From positions 1,550,001-1,614,000 of the forward strand of contig NZ_CP059732.1 in assembly GCF_014117325.1 (NCBI RefSeq): DNA of 64,000 nt. The letters run 5' to 3'. The position numbers were made by a program, and so were the translations under genes. Numbering within the stretch: the first letter of the stretch is position 1; each line of letters starts with the position of its first letter. The notes under the pieces were generated by a model, which searched no databases, had not been told where the DNA came from, and saw only the letters and a program-made list of their open reading frames with translations. The DNA is from Spirosoma foliorum (lineage in GTDB: Bacteria; Bacteroidota; Bacteroidia; Cytophagales; Spirosomataceae). Positions 45,588-54,468 of this stretch are shown piece by piece.

Positions 45588-46646
45588 ATGAGAACTGCAA
45601 AATCAAACATCAGGGTACTTTTTTACGGTCTTTGCGTGGCAGCCGCCATGTACAACTGTAAGACAAAAGATGTCGATTCTCTGACGCCGTTTACCTACAC
45701 GTTCAAAGGAATCGATAATGTTACGCTACCAACAGTAACGCCAACGGCTCCGGCGGCTGTGTCGGTAACCGCTGGTTCTGTAGCCATGCCGGCACAGGCT
45801 GCAGCGGTTGCCTCAGGACTAGCCAGTATGACAGCCACAGGTACCGTACCAGCTGCTGTACAACAGGCTTCTGCTGATATGGCCAAAGCTGTTTCTGCGG
45901 ATAAGGCAGCCGCCTTAAATGCCGCCATTACGCCAGCGGTACTGGCTAGCATAGCCAGCACGGGGCAATGGCCTGATAATTTAAAAGCTGATGTTACGGC
46001 TTTAACGAGTAATGCCGCTCTACAAGCTTACCTGCCTAAAATGACAGCGCCAACGGTCAACGGTAAATCAGTAGGTGGTCGTACAGCAGCCCCAGCTACG
46101 GTGGCTACCGTTAATACGACGAATGATGCCGGTACCGATGCTTGTAAGGCAGCTGCCAATACCGCCTTCAATACCGCAAAGGCTAATCTGGATGCCCAGG
46201 TTGCTCCCTTAAAAGCCCCCATCACAGCGGCTTATGATGCGAACGTAGCGGCTGCCAATGCCGCAGTGGCTAGCTGTCAGGCGGCTGCGCCAACGTATAG
46301 CGCAGAAATTGCTGCTGCCCAAAGCTCATTAGCTACTACCTTGGCAGCCTTAGATGCTGCCCGGACAATTCTGGGTGAAACAAGCTATACACTGCAGGTT
46401 ACATTAGCCAATGTAACAGCAGCTCAAACGATGGCACTTTACAAAGCATTAGCAACGGCTTCGTCGACGGTTTGTACGCTGACGAAAGACGCTAAAATTG
46501 CGGCTGCTGGTGTAGCTCGTGACGCCGATTTAGCCCGCGTAACGGGAAACTACAATTCAGCACTGGCTAGCCTGACGACTGCGCTTAATACCGCAATCGC
46601 TAGTTGCCACAACCAGGGCGGACGGAAAAGCGCTGACGGAAATTAA
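45588..46646 (+). CDS. Ala-rich secreted helical protein
   Basis: The 352-residue product has a signal-like N-terminus (LFYGLCVAAAMYNCKTKD); the Cys at the end could be a lipidation site, though the box is weak. After a Pro/Val/Thr-rich segment (about 45-65) the rest is extremely Ala-rich helix, with Cys residues in DACKAAAN, VASCQAAA, TVCTLTKD and IASCHNQ placed to form disulfides between helices. I recognise no family. A beta-barrel protein gene follows after 54 bases, so the two may work together at the outer membrane. Confidence 0.72.
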   Translation: MRTAKSNIRVLFYGLCVAAAMYNCKTKDVDSLTPFTYTFKGIDNVTLPTVTPTAPAAVSVTAGSVAMPAQAAAVASGLASMTATGTVPAAVQQASADMAKAVSADKAAALNAAITPAVLASIASTGQWPDNLKADVTALTSNAALQAYLPKMTAPTVNGKSVGGRTAAPATVATVNTTNDAGTDACKAAANTAFNTAKANLDAQVAPLKAPITAAYDANVAAANAAVASCQAAAPTYSAEIAAAQSSLATTLAALDAARTILGETSYTLQVTLANVTAAQTMALYKALATASSTVCTLTKDAKIAAAGVARDADLARVTGNYNSALASLTTALNTAIASCHNQGGRKSADGN

Positions 46647-46700
46647 TTCCCTTTTGGCTCGCACCTGTTCTTCGATTTAACCTTCATTATGCCAAACCTC

Positions 46701-47420
46701 ATGAACAAGAAATATCTTTTCCTATCAGTTATTGCCCTGGCTGGTACCCTATCGACACGATCGGCTCAGGCACAAGTTAACCTGAAGAGTATCAGCGTTG
46801 GTGCCAGCTACTGGAAACCCTCGCTGGATTATTGGAATGACCGATCTATGTTGACCAGCTATAATGCTGGTGCAGGCGCGAAACTCAATGGAACGGTTAT
46901 GCCAACAGCCGCCCTTGAAATAGGCCTTACAAAAGGACTGTCTATCGGTGGCCGGGTGGGTTACTGGAAACAGTCTGTTTCTAGTGATCTGAGTATTGCG
47001 GGCATCAATCGGAACGAAAAATTTACGCTGTCTATAATTCCCGTTTCGCTTGATCTGAAGTACACCTTTGAAGGCAAGACTGCTGGCGATGAAACTGCTA
47101 AAAAACCGTTCCTGACTCCCTACATTGGGGTGAGTGTGGCTCGTTATTTCATTAACGACAAATTCGATCGTACGGTTGTGAATAACACAGGTTCTGTTAG
47201 CGAAACGCAGGCTGGTAACAACTATGGTGTACAGGTGTTTGTTGGCGCAGAGAAGCAACTCGTCAAAAAACTGTACTTAGGGCTTGATGTACGTTACCAC
47301 TTAGGTAGCTACAACCAGGTCGTGAAGTCCGCAGAATCAACCAGCACAACCAGTACAACCGAGAAAGTAAGCTTGAATGGTTTAGAAGCTGGCCTTTCGC
47401 TGCGCGTTAAATTTAAGTAA
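46701..47420 (+). CDS. Outer-membrane beta-barrel protein
   Basis: From ATG 46701 the product has 239 residues, with a signal peptide (MNKKYLFLSVIALAGTLS, cleavage near AQAQ) and alternating strands to the end (LEAGLSLRVKFK). A second ATG at 46689 would add MPNL. The strand pattern fits a small OmpA-like porin fold. It lies between the Ala-rich gene and the YjbH-like pair, so it may belong to the envelope export set. Function unknown. Confidence 0.78.
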   Translation: MNKKYLFLSVIALAGTLSTRSAQAQVNLKSISVGASYWKPSLDYWNDRSMLTSYNAGAGAKLNGTVMPTAALEIGLTKGLSIGGRVGYWKQSVSSDLSIAGINRNEKFTLSIIPVSLDLKYTFEGKTAGDETAKKPFLTPYIGVSVARYFINDKFDRTVVNNTGSVSETQAGNNYGVQVFVGAEKQLVKKLYLGLDVRYHLGSYNQVVKSAESTSTTSTTEKVSLNGLEAGLSLRVKFK

Positions 47421-47426
47421 TCAACG

Positions 47427-47480
47427 CATCACAACTACGTTCTAAACTGCCTTGTTAGTATTTAGAACGTAGTTGTGATG
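47427..47480 (+). terminator. 20-bp inverted repeat, likely terminator
   Basis: CATCACAACTACGTTCTAAA at 47427-47446 is fully complementary to 47461-47480. It begins seven bases after the barrel gene stop and lacks a T tract. It would separate the barrel gene from the YjbH-like genes. Confidence 0.75.
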
Positions 47481-47546
47481 GACTGTTAATCGGTATCCAA
47501 AACGGCACTATTAGGATAACGTATAGACTAAACGTTCAGCTATTCA

Positions 47547-48386
47547 ATGCTACAGTGGACCGGTAAAAAGGTTTTTGGAATAGGGCTAATGCTCTTCAGC
47601 TTCGGTCAGCCGATTCTAGTTCGAGCGCAGGTGAATATTTCGGGTAAAGCTGGACTTATGTATATCCCAACAGCGAGGGTACTTGATGAAGGAATAATAC
47701 ATGTTGGTGTAAGCTATAATCCCATTAATTATGCATTTAGGTTTAATCCGAATATAGATCCCAGAATTAAAACCCGAAATTCTGAAAATATTTATTATGT
47801 AAATCTTGTTGTACTGCCTAGGCTTGAATTAAATATAAATCTTTTAAGGCCAAATGGTGAAATATCTTTTAATGATAGAGGGGTTGGTGATCGCCAGATT
47901 GATGTGAAATATTTGTTATTGACTGAAAAGAAAAAACGCCCTGCACTAGCTTTGATCTTGTCAATGCCCTTTGGTATCGATAATTCGCTTATTACGAATG
48001 CCCTGGTCGCTACCAAAACTATCCAATTGACTAAGACAATTGATGCAGAAGTTACTCTTGGAACAGGGACACCTTATCATATTGCTCGAGAGGATATTAA
48101 GAATGATCAGAATTCAGGAATATTTTCAGGTTTTATGCTTAGTAATGATCCTAAACGCTATTTAACAGGGCCTTTTGGAGGTATTAATATTCGAGTGAAC
48201 AAGAAAGCAGGTGTTATGGTTGAATGGGATTCGCATCATCTGAATTTAGGTGCCTATACAACCTTGTTTAAACATTGGACGCTACAAGGTGGTGTTCTGA
48301 ATTTTGATCAGGTAACCCTTGGTACTTCCTATGCATTTTCACTGTTCAAATTACCTAAACGAGTGTCGGGTATACCTGTAGAATAA
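47547..48386 (+). CDS. YjbH-like outer-membrane protein, N-terminal half
   Basis: The 279-residue protein has a signal peptide (cleavage near VRAQ) and strands like those at the start of YjbH proteins: GKAGLMYIPTARVLDEGIIHVG, LELNINLLRP and VKYLLLTEKKKRPALAL. YjbH is an outer-membrane protein linked to exopolysaccharide loci; in Gammaproteobacteria it is one long barrel. Here the remaining part is the next gene, 11 bases later. The split is unlikely to be a sequencing error because the second gene has its own signal peptide. Confidence 0.75.
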   Translation: MLQWTGKKVFGIGLMLFSFGQPILVRAQVNISGKAGLMYIPTARVLDEGIIHVGVSYNPINYAFRFNPNIDPRIKTRNSENIYYVNLVVLPRLELNINLLRPNGEISFNDRGVGDRQIDVKYLLLTEKKKRPALALILSMPFGIDNSLITNALVATKTIQLTKTIDAEVTLGTGTPYHIAREDIKNDQNSGIFSGFMLSNDPKRYLTGPFGGINIRVNKKAGVMVEWDSHHLNLGAYTTLFKHWTLQGGVLNFDQVTLGTSYAFSLFKLPKRVSGIPVE

Positions 48387-48397
48387 CCAAGTTAATT

Positions 48398-49516
48398 GTG
48401 CTTAAAACGCTATCGATTATATTTCCATTTGCTTTTGTTCAGCTGTGTTTTAGCCAGTCACCCATAAATCGTACCCTGAACAACTATGAAAATGTAACGA
48501 TCGACAGTAGTAACCATCAAGTCTATTACGAGCAGCGTTTGTACCGAAACCCAATGGTTGGTATCCTGGAGTTGAAACAAGTGTTGTCTACCAATCAGGT
48601 AACTGATTTTGTTCCACTTTATCAAGGAGTACCTATTGCCCGGTATAAACTGGATTCACAACTTAAAACAACGACCTTATCGCGTAAAGAACGGGCCGAT
48701 TTTGCTAAATCACAGCCATTTAACGCCAGACGCTATAAGTTTGATTTTCGAATACAGCCCGATTTTAAAGTCAATTTTGGCTACCGGGAACAAGTGGTGC
48801 AGAGTAAGACAAATATACTTTTACAGAGTCAGCTGTACCTAAATCGAGGATTAGTATTAAACTGGGGCATACTGTTTCCGATTGTCAATGATCTGGATAA
48901 TCAATCCTTAAATATTCGTCCGGCGCCAATTTTTCTGAATCAATTTCTGGCGCTCGACCAGGCAAATTATTTAAGTCTGTCAGCCGGTTTTTTTTATAAC
49001 GATAGCTATGGATTCAATGGGCAATATCGCCACATGGATCTGACTAAAAACTGGTCGTTTGGTTTTGAAGCAGGATTGACCGGTTTTTATTTTTTTCCAA
49101 ACAATGGGTTGTATTATCAACCCTTAGACGAATTGATGTTACTAACCGATGTTGCGTATCGAATTCCGTCCCGAGATATTACACTAAAGTTATCCGGTGG
49201 ACAGTATTTATATGAAGATCGGGGTGTACGACTGGATTTTATACGCCAGTTTACCAATGTAGAGATTGGCTTTTTTGCTACAGCAACCAGGAATGGCTCG
49301 ACAGGAGGATTTAATTTCGCTGTTCCCATTCCGCCAGGACGCATTGTACAAGGTCAGCGCGTTCGTTTGCGGAGTACAGAGGAGTTTCGGTATGAGTATA
49401 ATTACACAAGAGGGTATCGGATTGCTGAACGCTACAAGGCAGGAAATCAATTAGATGCCCTATTACGGCAGTATCACCAGAGTTATTTACAGAATCAAGT
49501 ACGATTAGTTAATTGA
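48398..49516 (+). CDS. YjbH-like outer-membrane protein, C-terminal half
   Basis: The 372-residue product begins with GTG and a signal peptide (MLKTLSIIFPFAFVQLCFSQ). Its second half carries the YjbH C-terminal signature: YRIPSRDITLKLSGGQYLYED, GVRLDFIRQF, GFFATATRNG and GGFNFAVPIPPG. Together with the previous gene it would rebuild the YjbH barrel from two separately exported chains. Neither chain alone spans the whole family length of about 650 or more residues. The role in polymer export is inferred from family and context. Confidence 0.75.
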   Translation: MLKTLSIIFPFAFVQLCFSQSPINRTLNNYENVTIDSSNHQVYYEQRLYRNPMVGILELKQVLSTNQVTDFVPLYQGVPIARYKLDSQLKTTTLSRKERADFAKSQPFNARRYKFDFRIQPDFKVNFGYREQVVQSKTNILLQSQLYLNRGLVLNWGILFPIVNDLDNQSLNIRPAPIFLNQFLALDQANYLSLSAGFFYNDSYGFNGQYRHMDLTKNWSFGFEAGLTGFYFFPNNGLYYQPLDELMLLTDVAYRIPSRDITLKLSGGQYLYEDRGVRLDFIRQFTNVEIGFFATATRNGSTGGFNFAVPIPPGRIVQGQRVRLRSTEEFRYEYNYTRGYRIAERYKAGNQLDALLRQYHQSYLQNQVRLVN

Positions 49517-49525
49517 AATTGAATT

Positions 49526-50332
49526 ATGAATGTTGGCTTATTGCAAACTAAAGCAGGATATTGGATTATTGGATTATGCCTATGCCTGTCGGGTTGCATT
49601 TCCAGTAAAGAACTAGTCCTTTATCAGGCCACTGGCTTAGGGAAAGATACTTTGGCACTTGCTCCTCGGTTTATCCCAACAATTAAAGCAGGGGATGTAC
49701 TGTCTGTACAGGTGAGTAGTCTTAGTCCCGAAGCAACCACTTTCTTTAATCCCTATGCAGCCATTACAATTGCAGAGAGAGGAGGGACGCCACAGATGGT
49801 CACGCCAACAACTCCCATGCCTTACACACCAGGCTATGTAGTCAGTGAAGAGGGGAAGATTGAGCTTCCGCTGATCGGTCTACAAACGGTTCAGGGATTG
49901 ACGAGTACACAGGCAGCTGCCTTAATTCGTCAGAAATTGCTTGAATACCTAAAGGAACCGACCGTAAACGTGCGTAATCTAAACTTCCAGATTGCAGTAT
50001 CTGGGGAAGTAGCTCGCCCATCTCTCTTCTCTATTCCCAATGGTGAGATTTCATTACCTGCTGCCTTAGGGCTAGCCGGAGATATTACAATCTATGGTCG
50101 CCGAGATAATGTATTGGTTATCCGGGAAGAAAATGGACAACGAACGTTCAATCGAGTTGATTTAACCAAGCGCGATGTCTTTCAATCACCTTATTACTAT
50201 CTACACCCCAATGATGTCGTTTATATCGAACCCGGAAAGGCACGGATTACAAATGCCGACCGGACTTACCAACTTTTGCCAATTGTTATTAGTGCTTTAT
50301 CCTTTGTCGCCATTATTGTCAGCCGGTTTTAA
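49526..50332 (+). CDS. Polysaccharide export lipoprotein (Wza/OPX type)
   Basis: The 268-residue outer-membrane export protein has a lipobox (LCLSGC, Cys24) and a Poly_export domain (IPTIKAGDVLSVQVSSLSPEA). A SLBB domain follows (AVSGEVARPSLFSIPNGEISL), and a C-terminal helix (VISALSFVAIIVSRF) can insert in the outer membrane. Such proteins form the outer-membrane channel for capsule or EPS. The copolymerase gene follows after 12 bases, the usual order. Confidence 0.93.
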   Translation: MNVGLLQTKAGYWIIGLCLCLSGCISSKELVLYQATGLGKDTLALAPRFIPTIKAGDVLSVQVSSLSPEATTFFNPYAAITIAERGGTPQMVTPTTPMPYTPGYVVSEEGKIELPLIGLQTVQGLTSTQAAALIRQKLLEYLKEPTVNVRNLNFQIAVSGEVARPSLFSIPNGEISLPAALGLAGDITIYGRRDNVLVIREENGQRTFNRVDLTKRDVFQSPYYYLHPNDVVYIEPGKARITNADRTYQLLPIVISALSFVAIIVSRF

Positions 50333-50344
50333 CAGCACATTACT

Positions 50345-52672
50345 ATGACTACAAATCCATATACACCCTATCAGGCTTACGAGATAGAGCCACAGTTAAA
50401 TATGCGCGCGATGCTCATGCGGTATGTGCGCAACTGGCCCTGGTTTGTGCTGACGTTGATTCTGGCCTTAGCCGCTGCTTATGTCTATTTATTGTATCAA
50501 CCTCCTGTTTATAAAGTACAGGCTAGTGTACTGGTTAAAGACGAGAAAAAAGGTATTTCAGGCGAAAGTCTGATGAAAGAGATGGACATCTTTACGGAAA
50601 GTAAAGTAGTTGAGAATGAACAAGAGATACTTAAGTCCTATACCTTGATGGACCGCGTAGTCAACAATTTAGGCCTTGATGTTCGCTATTATCAATCTAC
50701 CAACACGTTTAATAAAGAAATTTATACCGAATCACCTATTCGTTTGTTGGTCGAGAAGCCAACATCTGAACTGTATGCTGAAAAACTAGAATTTACGTTT
50801 CAGGATGGCAAAACGATCTTTCTAAATGGGAAACCTTATCCCATTAATCAAAGCATCAAAACACCCTTTGGGCAATTACGAATATTCCCCAGGAAGGCAC
50901 TAAACAAAACCGTTGCGCCGGTAATCGCTATGGTATTAAGTCGCACTGAGACTGTTGAGGATTATTTAAAAAACCTGAAAGTTGAGCCAACGGCAAAACA
51001 ATCTACAGTACTAGCAATGAGTCTGGATGAAACTGTGCCGGATAAAGGAGAAGCTATCTTAAATCAGTTGATTAATGAGTATAACAAAGAGGCCATTGTC
51101 GATAAAAATAAAGAAGCTAGTAATACGCTTAATTTCATTGAAAATCGACTAGCACTGATTTCCGGGGAATTATCCACTGTCGAGAAGGAAGTTGAGCTCT
51201 ATAAATCAACCCAGGGGATTACCGATTTAAGTTTACAGGCACAAGCTTTTTTAACAACTGTGAAGGAAAATGATACACAGTTGAACGAAGTCAATCTCCG
51301 GCTAGGAGCTTTAACCGACATTGAAAAGTATATACAAAATAAGTCAGGCGAAAAAGGGATTGCACCAGCGACCATGGGGTTGAGCGACCCAATTCTAACA
51401 GGACTACTGACAAAAATGGCCGAACTAGAAATGAAGCGTGAAGAAGTGTCACGAACTATGTCGCCCAATAACCCATTACTTCAATCGCTCGACAGTCAAT
51501 TACGGACAATGAAAGCCAGTACGAATGAAAACGTACAAACCATTCGCCAACAATTGATTAGCAATCGTGAGCAGCTCCTGGCGAATAACAAACGGTTAGA
51601 GGGAGTTATAAAAACAGTGCCCGGTAAAGAACGGGCTTTATTAAATATTACCCGGCAACAGGCCATTAAAAACGCTCTGTATACCTATTTATTACAAAAG
51701 CGGGAAGAAACGGCCTTATCGGCAGCTTCGACAGTTTCAGATAGCCGAACGGTTGATGCAGCGCGTACAGGCAGTAAGCCTATCAAACCGATAAAAATAA
51801 TGATTTTTGCTTTATTTGCTGTTTTTGGTCTATTTGTACCAATAGGTGTTATTTCGGCAAAGGATGCATTGAATAATCGGGTTTTACGTCGTTCTGATGT
51901 TGAAGATGCAACGCAGGTGCCTATTCTGGGTGAGATCGTGAAAGGGCGGCAATTAGGTACCGATAGTTTTGTCTTTAAACCACGTATGCAATCGGTCATT
52001 GGTGAGCAGATTCGGGCATTACGGACAAACCTACAGTTTCTGCGAAGTGATCCGCAAAAGAGCCAGGTCTTATTATTTACCTCCAGTATCAGTGGTGAAG
52101 GCAAATCGTTTGTATCACTCAACTTGGGCGCTAGTTTAGCGCTTGTAGGCAAAACGACCGTTATTCTGGAGATGGATATGCGCAAGCCTAAGCTACACAA
52201 GAGCTTACATATGGAAAACCGAGCCGGATTGAGTAATTACTTAATTGGTGGGGCTACGATTGACGAATTATTGCAGCCAATTGTAGGCTATGATAATTAC
52301 TTTATCATTACCTCAGGCCCTATACCGCCAAATCCTGCCGAATTATTAAGCTCGCCCTTCTTAACACAGTTATTTGACGAGTTAAAAGCTCGATTTGACT
52401 ATGTGCTAGTCGATTCGCCACCTGTTGGCTTGGTGACAGATTCTCAATTGATTGCCCCATATGCCGATGCGACCATGTTTTTAGTACGGCACGACCACAC
52501 GCCTAAAAACTATATTAAAATGGTTGACACCTTATTTAAAGAACACCGCTTCCAGAAGTTGAGTATTATTTTAAATGGGGTTGGTGAAGGTGAATCATAC
52601 TATTATAACTACAGTTACGGCGACTATTATGGTGGCTCTGATAAAAAGCAACGTTTAGATAGCGGTGCATAG
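50345..52672 (+). CDS. Wzc-like polysaccharide copolymerase and tyrosine kinase
   Basis: The 775-residue inner-membrane protein has a first helix (about 28-50), a Wzz domain and long coiled coils in the periplasm (about 60-470), and a second helix (about 480-500, IFALFAVFGLFVPIGV). The cytoplasmic BY-kinase follows: Walker A in SSISGEGKSFVSLNLG (about 580-590), Walker A' in VILEMDMRKPK and Walker B in YVLVDSPPVG. The tail is Tyr-rich (SYYYNYSYGDYYGG), as expected for autophosphorylation. It controls polymer length and export with the lipoprotein encoded upstream. Confidence 0.94.
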   Translation: MTTNPYTPYQAYEIEPQLNMRAMLMRYVRNWPWFVLTLILALAAAYVYLLYQPPVYKVQASVLVKDEKKGISGESLMKEMDIFTESKVVENEQEILKSYTLMDRVVNNLGLDVRYYQSTNTFNKEIYTESPIRLLVEKPTSELYAEKLEFTFQDGKTIFLNGKPYPINQSIKTPFGQLRIFPRKALNKTVAPVIAMVLSRTETVEDYLKNLKVEPTAKQSTVLAMSLDETVPDKGEAILNQLINEYNKEAIVDKNKEASNTLNFIENRLALISGELSTVEKEVELYKSTQGITDLSLQAQAFLTTVKENDTQLNEVNLRLGALTDIEKYIQNKSGEKGIAPATMGLSDPILTGLLTKMAELEMKREEVSRTMSPNNPLLQSLDSQLRTMKASTNENVQTIRQQLISNREQLLANNKRLEGVIKTVPGKERALLNITRQQAIKNALYTYLLQKREETALSAASTVSDSRTVDAARTGSKPIKPIKIMIFALFAVFGLFVPIGVISAKDALNNRVLRRSDVEDATQVPILGEIVKGRQLGTDSFVFKPRMQSVIGEQIRALRTNLQFLRSDPQKSQVLLFTSSISGEGKSFVSLNLGASLALVGKTTVILEMDMRKPKLHKSLHMENRAGLSNYLIGGATIDELLQPIVGYDNYFIITSGPIPPNPAELLSSPFLTQLFDELKARFDYVLVDSPPVGLVTDSQLIAPYADATMFLVRHDHTPKNYIKMVDTLFKEHRFQKLSIILNGVGEGESYYYNYSYGDYYGGSDKKQRLDSGA

Positions 52673-52685
52673 GTATTAAACAAAT

Positions 52686-52769
52686 TTATTAATCACAGAG
52701 ACACGGAGATTACGGAGTTTAAGTGATCTAAAACGATGTATGACTTCTACGTGTCTCTGTGATTAATAA
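52686..52769. repeat. 20-bp inverted repeat overlapping an alternative start
   Basis: TTATTAATCACAGAGACACG at 52686-52705 is fully complementary to 52750-52769. The right arm covers an alternative GTG start (52759) of the next gene. The CACAGAGACACGGAG sequence next to it is typical of widespread intergenic repeats, so it is probably an inserted element that may also end the copolymerase transcript. Confidence 0.75.
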
Positions 52770-52851
52770 AAAACTAAATCTGCTTAATTACAGAATAGTA
52801 TCTATCCAAAATCAATCATACTATACCCAACTGGATGTAAACTTTAGAGGT

Positions 52852-53520
52852 ATGCTAAGTCTTGACTCCCACTATAAAACCTTATACGTGTATGCTGAAC
52901 CACGGACCCGTCGTAATGAAATTACTTATCAGCAATTAGGAAAACGTATATTTGATATTTGCTTTTCGTTACTCGTCACAATTTTTGTATTGTCCTGGTT
53001 AATTCCAATCATAGGACTGCTTATCTCTATAGGATCACGGGGGCCAATATTGTACATCCAGAAACGAACAGGCTATCGGGGTAGCTGGTTTTATTGTCTG
53101 AAATTCCGTACCATGACTTATAACCCACAGGCAAGTTTTCATCAGGCCACAAAGAATGATAACCGTGTGACATCCGTTGGTAAATTTCTGCGGAAAACAA
53201 ATTTGGATGAAATGCCTCAATTCTTAAATGTATTAATTGGTGATATGAGTATCGTTGGCCCTCGACCACATGCTTTACAACATAGTGCCCAATTTTGGAA
53301 TAGTATGCCAGAATACAGAAAACGATACAGAGTAAAACCTGGAATAACAGGCTTGGCTCAAGTACGTGGTTGTCGAGGTGAAACGGATCAATTAATGAAA
53401 ATGCAACATCGTGTGAAATATGACAGATTTTATAATAGAAAAAAAACGCCTTGCCTAGATGTATGGATTTGCTGGTTGACAGTGAAAGCTATGATGACTG
53501 GTAATAAAAATGCTTGGTAA
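52852..53520 (+). CDS. Priming sugar transferase (WcaJ/WbaP type)
   Basis: This phosphoglycosyl transferase adds the first sugar phosphate to undecaprenyl phosphate. One hydrophobic helix (RIFDICFSLLVTIFVLSWLIP) precedes the catalytic domain with YIQKRTGYRGSWF, YCLKFRTM, NLDEMPQFLNVLIGDMSIVG and PRPH. ATG 52852 follows AGAGG closely and gives a usual 222-residue length. An in-frame GTG at 52759 would add 31 residues encoded partly inside an inverted repeat, so it is less likely. Confidence 0.9.
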   Translation: MLSLDSHYKTLYVYAEPRTRRNEITYQQLGKRIFDICFSLLVTIFVLSWLIPIIGLLISIGSRGPILYIQKRTGYRGSWFYCLKFRTMTYNPQASFHQATKNDNRVTSVGKFLRKTNLDEMPQFLNVLIGDMSIVGPRPHALQHSAQFWNSMPEYRKRYRVKPGITGLAQVRGCRGETDQLMKMQHRVKYDRFYNRKKTPCLDVWICWLTVKAMMTGNKNAW

Positions 53521-53522
53521 TT

Positions 53523-54248
53523 ATGAAGTGTAGTATTATTATAAGAGCCTTTAATGAGGAAAAACATATTGGTAAGCTACTAGATGGTATTATTCATCAG
53601 GAATCTCAACATGAAGTAGAAATTATCTTAGTTGATTCCGGCTCGACCGATAATACAATACAAATAGCTGAGCAAAAAGGCGCTCAGGTTGTCAAAATTC
53701 GCCCGGAAGAATTCTCTTTTGGTCGTGCACTCAATTTTGGTTGTCAGCGTTCAACTGGCGACATTCTACTTTTTGCCAGTGCTCACATTTACCCAGTTTA
53801 TACAAATTGGATAGAGCAGATGCTTATTCCCTTTGAAGATACTAAGGTTGGATTGACATATGGGCGTCAAATTGGGAATCAACTTAGCAAATTCTCTGAG
53901 CGACAATTATTTGCAAAATGGTTTCCTACTGTTTCCAATTACAACCAATCAATCCCATTTTGTAATAATGCCAACACGGCTATCCGGCGCTCACTTTGGG
54001 AACAGATTAATTATGACGAGTCATTGACTGGGCTAGAAGATCTTCATTGGGCAGCTATTATTCAACAACAAGGACATCGAATTGCCTATGAAGCTGATGC
54101 CGTAATTGTTCATGTACATGAAGAAACTCCTCGTAAGATTTTTAACCGTTATTATCGAGAAGCTATCGCTTTTAAACGTATTAAGCCGAGTGCCCAATTT
54201 AATCTTCTGGAACTTCGCTTATTTATCCGTTTCGAATATTCTGAGTGA
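53523..54248 (+). CDS. Family 2 glycosyltransferase, frame truncated
   Basis: The 241-residue product has a GT2 fold: MKCSIIIRAFNEEKHIGKLL, VEIILVDSGSTDNT, ILLFASAHIYP and TGLEDLHWAA. It stops shortly after YREAIAFKRIKPSAQ, where family members continue for about 80 residues. That continuation is present in the next frame (54217-54468), so a single-base shift has split the gene. ATG 53523 was chosen over a TTG at 53514. Confidence 0.85.
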   Translation: MKCSIIIRAFNEEKHIGKLLDGIIHQESQHEVEIILVDSGSTDNTIQIAEQKGAQVVKIRPEEFSFGRALNFGCQRSTGDILLFASAHIYPVYTNWIEQMLIPFEDTKVGLTYGRQIGNQLSKFSERQLFAKWFPTVSNYNQSIPFCNNANTAIRRSLWEQINYDESLTGLEDLHWAAIIQQQGHRIAYEADAVIVHVHEETPRKIFNRYYREAIAFKRIKPSAQFNLLELRLFIRFEYSE

Positions 54249-54468
54249 TTATATAGCAGCAATACAGGAAGGCGTTTTTTGGTTAAATTTTCTTGATATT
54301 CCAATATTTCGAATATTACAATTCTGGGGCACCTACCAAGGCTACCGCTTCGTAGGTACGCTTGATCGCACGTTACGTGAGCGCTTCTATTACCCGAATG
54401 AGTTTTTCCGGCGTGAGAAAGTTACACGCACCATTCAGCCGTTCATGAAACAAATTGCTTATGATTAA
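54217..54468 (+). pseudogene. C-terminal continuation of the GT2 gene in frame +1
   Basis: The frame encodes SVSNILSDYIAAIQEGVF, IPIFRILQFWGTYQGYRFVG and LRERFYYPNEFF, which match the usual C-terminus of this GT2 subgroup. It ends with a stop that overlaps the next gene's ATG at 54461, normal operon packing. The shift lies between about 54215 and 54248 without a long homopolymer. It is either a sequencing error or a recent mutation. Confidence 0.7.

Noticed and set aside
48386..48398. YjbH split as a sequencing frameshift
   Set aside because: The second gene has its own signal peptide and lies beyond a proper stop, so it is a genuine separate gene.
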